Below are positions 1-4,805 of a stretch of 7,034 bases of DNA, piece by piece (positions within the stretch are counted from its first letter, which is position 1; every line of letters begins with the position of its first letter). The stretch spans positions 1 through 7,034 of the forward strand of contig SKPU01000157.1 of NCBI GenBank assembly GCA_007119335.1, written 5' to 3'. The notes under the pieces are model-generated. The model saw only the letters and a list, made by a program, of their open reading frames with translations, searched no databases and was not told where the DNA came from. Position numbers and translations under genes: made by a program. This stretch comes from Syntrophomonadaceae bacterium. GTDB lineage: Bacteria; Bacillota; Dethiobacteria; DTU022.

Positions 1-46
1 ACCATATTTTAACATAAAAACCCGGCAGAATCAATTTTTGTGGTGA

Positions 47-1327
47 TTACTTAATGATCAGGGAACGCAAGGCCGGCATAAAACCAGGAAAAGAAACATT
101 AATTATTTCAGCACCGTGCACTGCTGTTTCCCCTTCCGCTGCTAAACCAGCTACGGCTAAAGCCATAGCCAGACGGTGATCACCACAACTTTCCACATCC
201 GCTCCTTTTAAGCCTGCTTTACCTTCAATATCCATCCCATCATCGGTTTCGGTAATATTAACGCCTAATTTTTTTAACTGCCCGGCGAGGTCAGAAATTC
301 GGTCTGATTCTTTAACCCGCAGTTCGTCGGCATCACGGATCACAGTTTTTCCTTCTGCAACTGCCGCTAAAACAGCCAGAGCCGGTATCTCATCGATAAG
401 GCGCGGAATCATAGCCCCACTAATTTCTACCCCCTTCAGGGACGATCCTCCCCTGATCAGGATGTCGGCAACCGGCTCACTGCCCCACTGACGCTCCTGT
501 TGAATTTCAATATGAGCGCCCATTTGGAACAGCACATCAATAACACCCCGCCTCGCAGGGTTGATACCGACATCCTTTAAGAGCACCTCCGAATCCGGGA
601 CAAGAGCAGCTGCTACCATTAAAAAGGCTGCTGCTGATATATCACCCGGGACTCTGACCGGCCTGCCTTTTAAAGCAGGCAGGCCTTCCAAAGTAACCAG
701 GCGTTCTTTTACCGAGATATTTGCTCCAAACTGGGCTAACATTAATTCGGTATGATTGCGGCTTTGATAAGGTTCCTCTACAGTGGTCACCCCTTCTGCA
801 TAAAGAGCAGCCAGTAAAATCGCCGATTTTATCTGGGCACTGGCCCGAGGGGTTTTGTAATTTAACGGAGCTAGTTTCCCTCCCTTGATAGTTATCGGCA
901 GCCGATCTGATTCTCCGTTAAACAAGGCACCCATTGATTGCAGTGGTTCGACTATTCTTTTCATTGGACGCTTCTGCAAAGATAGATCTCCGCTTATAGT
1001 TGTTTCAAAATCCTGACCGGCTAAAATCCCGAGTATCAGACGGGCCGTAGTTCCTGAATTACCGGCATCCAGGACTTTACTTGCTTTTTTAAGGTTCATC
1101 CCCCGCCCTTCAATCAACAACCGATTATCCCTCACATTTATTTTTACTCCTAATAAACGTAAGCAGTTAATGGTAGCCCGACAATCCTCGGCATCTAAAA
1201 ACCCTTTAATTTCAGTAACCCCGCGGGAAATTGCACCAAGCATTAATGCCCGATGAGTAATTGACTTATCTCCGGGAACCGTCAGTTGGCCTGAAAAATA
1301 TTCTGGTGGTGAAGTTATAATAATCAT
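47..1327 (-). CDS. aroA: 3-phosphoshikimate 1-carboxyvinyltransferase (EPSP synthase)
   Basis: This cytosolic enzyme of the shikimate pathway transfers the enolpyruvyl group of PEP to shikimate-3-phosphate, leading to chorismate. The 426 residues match the usual family length, so the gene looks complete. Visible motifs are PGDKSITHRA (18-27, with K21, S22 and R26 binding substrate), GNSGTTAR (89-96), KRPMKR (119-124), SAQIKSA (163-169), the catalytic Asp in DEIPAL (D312), and ELRVKESDRI (335-344, catalytic E340, PEP-binding R343), then DHR (383-385). The GNSGTTARL and SLQKRPMKR motifs resemble Bacillus-type rather than E. coli-type enzymes. The ATG start at 1325-1327 is supported by GAAGGAG seven bases upstream (1335-1341). 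The gene is divergent from the P-loop/Asp23 gene. Only 46 bp remain downstream; no convincing terminator is visible there, so the transcript may continue into a gene outside the window. Confidence 0.97.
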   Translation of the reverse strand: MIIITSPPEYFSGQLTVPGDKSITHRALMLGAISRGVTEIKGFLDAEDCRATINCLRLLGVKINVRDNRLLIEGRGMNLKKASKVLDAGNSGTTARLILGILAGQDFETTISGDLSLQKRPMKRIVEPLQSMGALFNGESDRLPITIKGGKLAPLNYKTPRASAQIKSAILLAALYAEGVTTVEEPYQSRNHTELMLAQFGANISVKERLVTLEGLPALKGRPVRVPGDISAAAFLMVAAALVPDSEVLLKDVGINPARRGVIDVLFQMGAHIEIQQERQWGSEPVADILIRGGSSLKGVEISGAMIPRLIDEIPALAVLAAVAEGKTVIRDADELRVKESDRISDLAGQLKKLGVNITETDDGMDIEGKAGLKGADVESCGDHRLAMALAVAGLAAEGETAVHGAEIINVSFPGFMPALRSLIIK

Positions 1328-1343
1328 TTAATTGCTCCTTCGT

Positions 1344-1373
1344 TTAACTTAACTACTATTTATATGTTATAAT
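1344..1373 (+). promoter_or_regulatory. candidate extended -10 promoter of the P-loop/Asp23 gene
   Basis: TTAACT (1344-1349, four of six -35 positions) is followed after 18 bp by a perfect TATAAT (1368-1373). The -10 is preceded by TG one base upstream (1365-1366), an extended -10 arrangement. Initiation near 1380 would give a leader of about 55 bases before the ATG at 1435. The -10 sits inside the inverted repeat GTTAT-AATA-ATAAC (1366-1379). Confidence 0.5.
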
Positions 1374-1394
1374 AATAACCAGTTTTATTAAACG

Positions 1395-1400
1395 GCGCAA
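1395..1400 (-). promoter_or_regulatory. aroA: candidate -35 of the aroA promoter (-10 at 1372-1377)
   Basis: Read on the minus strand, TTGCGC (1395-1400) lies 17 bp from TATTAT (1372-1377), a plausible sigma-70/SigA pair facing aroA. The -35 matches the consensus at only three of six positions and the -10 at five. The -10 overlaps the -10 of the candidate promoter on the opposite strand. The region is AT-rich, so a chance match is possible. Confidence 0.3.
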
Positions 1401-1434
1401 GAGCCGGCAAATAATTTAGCATTTAGGTGAACAT

Positions 1435-2331
1435 ATGGAAGTATTAGCTTTAGTAGGTCACAGTGGTACAGGAAAGAGCCATCACGCTCCGATCCTGGCC
1501 ACCAGGTTTAGTGTAGAATATATAATTGATGACGGGTTACTGATTAAAGGCAACACGAATCTGGCCGGTCGTTCCGCTAAGCGGGAAACTACCCGCTATG
1601 GCGCTATCAAAAGAGCCCTCTTTAAAGACCCCGTGCAGGCCGGACAGGTTAGGAGTAAGCTGGCTGAAATCAACCCTGGTCGGGTTTTAATCATCGGCAC
1701 ATCAAGAAGAATGACCGATTTAATTGCCGAAAACCTCGAAGTGCCAAAACCGATTCATTATTTTACAATCGAAGAAGTTTCTGATCCCGAATCCATTAAG
1801 AAAGCTCTGGCAGTCAGAGCTAAAGATAACCGCCACGTTATTCCCCTGCCCACATTTGAAATCAAAAAAGATTTTCCCGGCTATATTGTCGACCCACTGC
1901 GTTCATTCTTCAGTCTTCCTGCAGCGAAACCTGCAGATGTTCCTGTAGAACGCTCCGTGGTCCGCCCCATTTTCAGCAATTTGGGCAGTTTTTATATTGC
2001 CGAGCACGTAATCACCGACCTGGCAAGATATATTTCATCATCCATTCCTGGTATTTATAAGATCCTGGAAGTGGAACTGCAAAACGGCAAAAACAAAGTG
2101 ATTTTAAAAATCGATTTGAGTGTCGACCCGGTGACTCTACCGAACATGAAAATTGGAGACATGCTGGAGGAAGTTCAACAAACCGTTAAAGAAGAGGTTG
2201 AATATCAAACAGGGTTTTACCTGGACCAGGTTAAAGTTTATGCTAAAAAACTGCATCTTAATGAAGAGCTGATTAAAGACCGGAAGACCCTTCACAAACT
2301 AATCACTTCATGTTTTTTTTCCGCAAGCTGA
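1435..2331 (+). CDS. uncharacterised P-loop NTPase with C-terminal Asp23/Gls24-like domain
   Basis: I do not recognise a named gene. The N-terminus has a perfect Walker A motif, GHSGTGKS (8-15), right after a short hydrophobic strand, so this half should bind ATP or GTP. It is followed by an acidic IIDDGLLIKG stretch (30-39), a hydrophobic strand RVLIIGTS (83-90) that could be the Walker B-like or central beta strand, and a segment around HVIPLPTFEIKKDFPGY (134-150). From about 178 to 272 the pattern changes to that of Asp23/Gls24 (alkaline-shock) domains: a helix around YIAEHVITDLARYI, an IPGIYKI turn, alternating strands through VILKIDLSV, and the helix EEVQQTVKEEVEYQTG ending in the strand VKVYAKKL. 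No signal peptide or membrane segment is seen, so it is probably cytosolic or peripheral. ATG is supported by AGGTGA (1425-1430). Its stop lies 2 bp from the fdhD stop. The domain assignments are by eye; the function is unknown. Confidence 0.85.
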   Translation: MEVLALVGHSGTGKSHHAPILATRFSVEYIIDDGLLIKGNTNLAGRSAKRETTRYGAIKRALFKDPVQAGQVRSKLAEINPGRVLIIGTSRRMTDLIAENLEVPKPIHYFTIEEVSDPESIKKALAVRAKDNRHVIPLPTFEIKKDFPGYIVDPLRSFFSLPAAKPADVPVERSVVRPIFSNLGSFYIAEHVITDLARYISSSIPGIYKILEVELQNGKNKVILKIDLSVDPVTLPNMKIGDMLEEVQQTVKEEVEYQTGFYLDQVKVYAKKLHLNEELIKDRKTLHKLITSCFFSAS

Positions 2332-2333
2332 AT

Positions 2334-3125
2334 TCAGTTATTAACAATCCTCCATTGATGGGTATACAGATTAATCCTTTTGCCCCTCACAAAACCGGCC
2401 AGAGTGATATTTAAGCTTTCCGCTAATTCAATACTCAAGGAAGTTGGCGCGGCCCGGGAAATAAGCAGCTGTATCTTAAGTTTGGCCGCTTTTAAAAGAA
2501 TCTCCGAACTTAAACGGCCGCTGGAAACCATAATTTTATCATTCGTTGGGATCCCGGCCTGCAGGCATTGGCCAATGATTTTGTCAATAGCATTATGCCG
2601 ACCGATATCTTCACAAAAAAAGAGGATTTTTCCCTGGTCAGCCAGGGCTGCGCTGTGTACACCACCGGTAGTTTTAAATAGTTCTGCCCTTTGCTGCAGA
2701 GCATCCATTAGCTCTCCTACTTTAGCTGCCTCGATTTTCAATTCTCCTGTTAAAGGGCTGCTGCGTATGGAATAAAGGGCGTTAAAAAAAACCGTTCCTT
2801 TTCCGCATCCTGAGGTCAAAGTTCTTTTACCGTAGAGCTTTTCAGCAAGGCCGGTCTCTTTTTTGAGGTCAACCTCGACCAGGCCTTCCTCTTCCCGGAC
2901 TCGAATTGATTCCACATCATCAATCTTAGAGAGCATTCCTTCAGAGCGCAAAAAGCCCAGAGCCAGTTGATCGAGTTTTTCAGGGGTACAAAGCAGTGTA
3001 ACCAGTTCATTACCGTTAAGATAGATCGTTACAGGAGCTTCAACTGTAATCAGGTCACAAAGTTCTTCGAGCTCTCCATCTCGAATTTTGGTTATATTTT
3101 TTTGGACTGCTCTTTTTTCTTCCAA
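2334..3125 (-). CDS. fdhD: formate dehydrogenase accessory sulfurtransferase FdhD
   Basis: FdhD transfers sulfur, supplied by a cysteine desulfurase, to the molybdenum or tungsten bis-MGD cofactor of formate dehydrogenase, which is required for activity. Conserved family blocks in order are PEKLDQLALGFLRSEG (48-63), RTLTSGCGKGTVF (101-113), TTGGVHSAAL (152-161), FCEDIGRHNAIDK (170-182), SSGRLSSEIL (201-210) and the C-terminal SRAAPTS...AESLNITLAGFVRG (223-248). The 263 residues are normal for the family. The sulfur-carrying loop has one cysteine only (C107), with Gly at 110 where E. coli FdhD has its second. The start is TTG (3123-3125), chosen because GGGAGA (3134-3139) lies eight bases upstream, in-frame stops occur just before it, and the next in-frame Met is residue 64. 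The formate dehydrogenase-like gene on the same strand is a likely client, although a beta-glucosidase gene separates them. Confidence 0.95.
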   Translation of the reverse strand: MEEKRAVQKNITKIRDGELEELCDLITVEAPVTIYLNGNELVTLLCTPEKLDQLALGFLRSEGMLSKIDDVESIRVREEEGLVEVDLKKETGLAEKLYGKRTLTSGCGKGTVFFNALYSIRSSPLTGELKIEAAKVGELMDALQQRAELFKTTGGVHSAALADQGKILFFCEDIGRHNAIDKIIGQCLQAGIPTNDKIMVSSGRLSSEILLKAAKLKIQLLISRAAPTSLSIELAESLNITLAGFVRGKRINLYTHQWRIVNN

Positions 3126-3154
3126 TTTATTGCTCTCCCATTTATTAATGCTTT

Positions 3155-3160
3155 ATTATA
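3155..3160 (-). promoter_or_regulatory. fdhD: candidate -10 element upstream of fdhD
   Basis: The minus strand reads TATAAT at 3155-3160, about 30 bp upstream of the TTG start of fdhD. No recognisable -35 lies 16-18 bp further upstream, so this is only a weak promoter candidate. It would allow fdhD to be transcribed separately from the beta-glucosidase gene 131 bp upstream. Confidence 0.3.
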
Positions 3161-3256
3161 CTACCTGGAGCATTTTACCGGGCCTGCCTGACACGCAAAT
3201 AATTATTTTACCAAAAACAGAAGCCACTATTTCAGATCAAGCAAAAACGGATCAGT

Positions 3257-4609
3257 CTATATCTCGAGACCGTTACGGTCGATTACTTTTTGATACCAAA
3301 AAGCACTGTTTTTATAGTAACGTTTTTGGGTTGAGTAATCAACATAGATTAAACCAAAACGTTTGCTGTAACCAAAACTCCATTCAAAATTATCCATCAG
3401 GGTCCATACATAATATCCCTTTAAAGGAACTCCGTCTTGGATAGCTTTCCAGGCTTCCAGCAGGTAACTCTGCAGGTAGTTGATTCTTCTCGGGTCATCA
3501 ACCGTTCCGTCTTTATTAAGGTAATCAGGAAAAGCGGCTCCGTTTTCAGTAATATAAAGCGGTAAGTTTCCGTAATCATTGTTTACCCGGGTCAGCAGCT
3601 GGTAAATACCTTGCGGATATACCTCCCAACCCATTTCTGTGTATTCCGATTCCGATGGATTAACAAAATTACCTGTAAAATTACCTTCACTGCGGCCGGC
3701 CTGAACCAGGTAACGTGTATAATTGTTGATCCCTAGAAAATCTATCGGGCCGGCAATTATTTCATGATCCCCATCTTCGATCCGGGGCAATTTAAAGGAC
3801 TGATCATAAATTTCGACCATATCCTTTGGATAACTACCCTTAAAAATTGGATCCAAAAACCAGCGGTTCATAAATCCGTCTGTCCGCCAGGCTGCTGACA
3901 AATCGGCCTCCTTGTCAGAAAAAGGTTGAATAGAGGTGAGGTTGAGGGCAATTCCAATCGGCTCGTCATCGCGTTTTGCCTCACGAAACATTTTTACCGC
4001 CCAGCCGTGTCCCAAAAGAAGATTGTGAGCGACCTGCAATGAAAGGCTGAAATCATTTAAACCGGGAGCATGCAGGCTCATTGTATGACCAAGAAAAGCA
4101 GCAACCCATGGTTCATTAAGCGTAATCCAGCGATCAACAGGTAAATCGAGATTCTCATACATAAAAGCGGCATATTCAGCGAAATAGTTAACTGTATCGC
4201 GATTATTCCAACCCCCTTTATCCTGTAAAGCTTGAGGGAGATCCCAGTGATACAGGGTAACAGCCGGTTTAATATTATGACTGTGCAGCTGCTCCAGCAG
4301 GCGGCGGTAAAAATCCAGACCTTTCTTGTTAGCTCTGCCACCGCCTTCCGGAAATATTCGGGGCCAGGATATGGAAAAACGGTAAGCATTCAGGCCAAGG
4401 TCAGCCATCATATCGACATCTTGCCTGTAACGACGATAATGATCAGAGGCAAGATCACCGTTTTCGTCATTCATTATCTTCCCAGGGGTATGCGAAAACC
4501 GATCCCAGATCGACTCCCCCTTACCATCAGCATCAGGCGATCCTTCGATCTGATAAGCAGCGGTAGCCGCTCCCCACAAAAAATCTTCAGGGAAAAGATG
4601 TTTTGACAA
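3257..4609 (-). CDS. beta-glucosidase, glycoside hydrolase family 1
   Basis: This retaining beta-glycosidase of family GH1 probably releases glucose (or a related sugar) from cellobiose and other beta-glucosides in the cytoplasm; no signal peptide is seen. Numbered from the GTG at 4618, the motifs are FLWGAATAAYQIEG (13-26, sugar-binding Q23), TLYHWDLP (121-128, H124/W125), the acid/base glutamate in TLNEPW (E169), GINNYTRY (296-303), the nucleophile in YITENG (E358), and the aglycone/glycone-site run WTLMDNFEW (405-413). The fold appears complete and of normal length. The reading frame can open at GTG (4616-4618), but that codon is part of an AGGAGGTG ribosome binding site, so I place the start at TTG (4607-4609), giving 450 residues. 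No PTS-type phospho-sugar partner or transporter is visible, so 6-phospho-beta-glucosidase activity cannot be excluded from sequence reading alone. No terminator was found after the stop. Confidence 0.94.
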   Translation of the reverse strand: MSKHLFPEDFLWGAATAAYQIEGSPDADGKGESIWDRFSHTPGKIMNDENGDLASDHYRRYRQDVDMMADLGLNAYRFSISWPRIFPEGGGRANKKGLDFYRRLLEQLHSHNIKPAVTLYHWDLPQALQDKGGWNNRDTVNYFAEYAAFMYENLDLPVDRWITLNEPWVAAFLGHTMSLHAPGLNDFSLSLQVAHNLLLGHGWAVKMFREAKRDDEPIGIALNLTSIQPFSDKEADLSAAWRTDGFMNRWFLDPIFKGSYPKDMVEIYDQSFKLPRIEDGDHEIIAGPIDFLGINNYTRYLVQAGRSEGNFTGNFVNPSESEYTEMGWEVYPQGIYQLLTRVNNDYGNLPLYITENGAAFPDYLNKDGTVDDPRRINYLQSYLLEAWKAIQDGVPLKGYYVWTLMDNFEWSFGYSKRFGLIYVDYSTQKRYYKNSAFWYQKVIDRNGLEI

Positions 4610-4615
4610 CCCTGG

Positions 4616-4623
4616 CACCTCCT
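4616..4623 (-). promoter_or_regulatory. ribosome binding site AGGAGGTG that decides the beta-glucosidase start
   Basis: The minus strand reads AGGAGGTG, a near-perfect match to the 16S rRNA anti-Shine-Dalgarno sequence. Its last three bases are the GTG that an ORF caller would choose as start, leaving no spacer. The TTG at 4607-4609 lies six bases beyond the site, the normal spacing, and is the more likely start. Confidence 0.8.
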
Positions 4624-4724
4624 ATATATTACTGAGGATGTAACTTCTGCGCAGATAAGCCAGTATCCTGCATAACCTGCCACTGGAATTAAGCCGGCCG
4701 GTTACAATAAAGACCGACAGGTTT
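4619..4724 (-). other. leader region of the beta-glucosidase gene with several small dyads
   Basis: This stretch between the upstream terminator and the beta-glucosidase ribosome binding site contains no ORF. It holds three small symmetrical elements: TCTGCGCAGA (4646-4655, perfect palindrome), CCAGT-N17-ACTGG (4660-4686, with a repeated CCTGC inside), and CCGGCCGG (4694-4701). These may be operator or RNA-structure elements, but each is short enough to arise by chance. I could not identify a convincing promoter here, although one is expected because a terminator precedes the gene. Confidence 0.3.
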
Positions 4725-4761
4725 AAAAAAGTGCCCCCGGTAGTTTGCCCGGGGACACTTT
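4725..4761 (-). terminator. rho-independent terminator of the formate dehydrogenase-like gene
   Basis: On the minus strand a 13-bp stem (arms 4749-4761 and 4728-4740, one internal G-U pair) with an eight-base loop (4741-4748) is followed by six T residues ending at 4725. The stem core is CCCCGG/CCGGGG. It starts 44 bp after the stop codon of the upstream gene and should end that transcript. On the plus strand the stem has a C-A mismatch and no proper T-run (only TTT) after it, so it is directional. Confidence 0.9.
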
Positions 4762-4805
4762 AAGGTTTCTTTCATGCAATTTGAAATTAGTTTAGCACCG
4801 GCCGC

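Noticed and set aside
1..15. A possible next minus-strand gene starting with ATG at 13-15 (MLKYG).
   Set aside because: Only five codons are visible and no ribosome binding site precedes the ATG.
2313..2320. T8 run near the end of the P-loop/Asp23 gene as a phase-variation or frameshift site.
   Set aside because: It lies a few codons before the stop, so slippage would change only the last residues; a similar A8 run in fdhD is also in an intact frame.
3195..3206. AT-rich palindrome AAATAATTATTT downstream of the beta-glucosidase gene as a terminator.
   Set aside because: It has no GC-rich stem and no loop, and is typical of AT-rich intergenic DNA.
3268..3280. GACCGT-T-ACGGTC inverted repeat at the 3' end of the beta-glucosidase gene.
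   Set aside because: It lies within coding sequence (DRNG codons), has a one-base loop and is not followed by a T-run.
4232..4606. Plus-strand open frame of 124 codons, and other frames opposite or overlapping the main genes.
   Set aside because: They lie entirely inside well-supported genes, lack recognisable motifs and have low-complexity composition typical of shadow frames.
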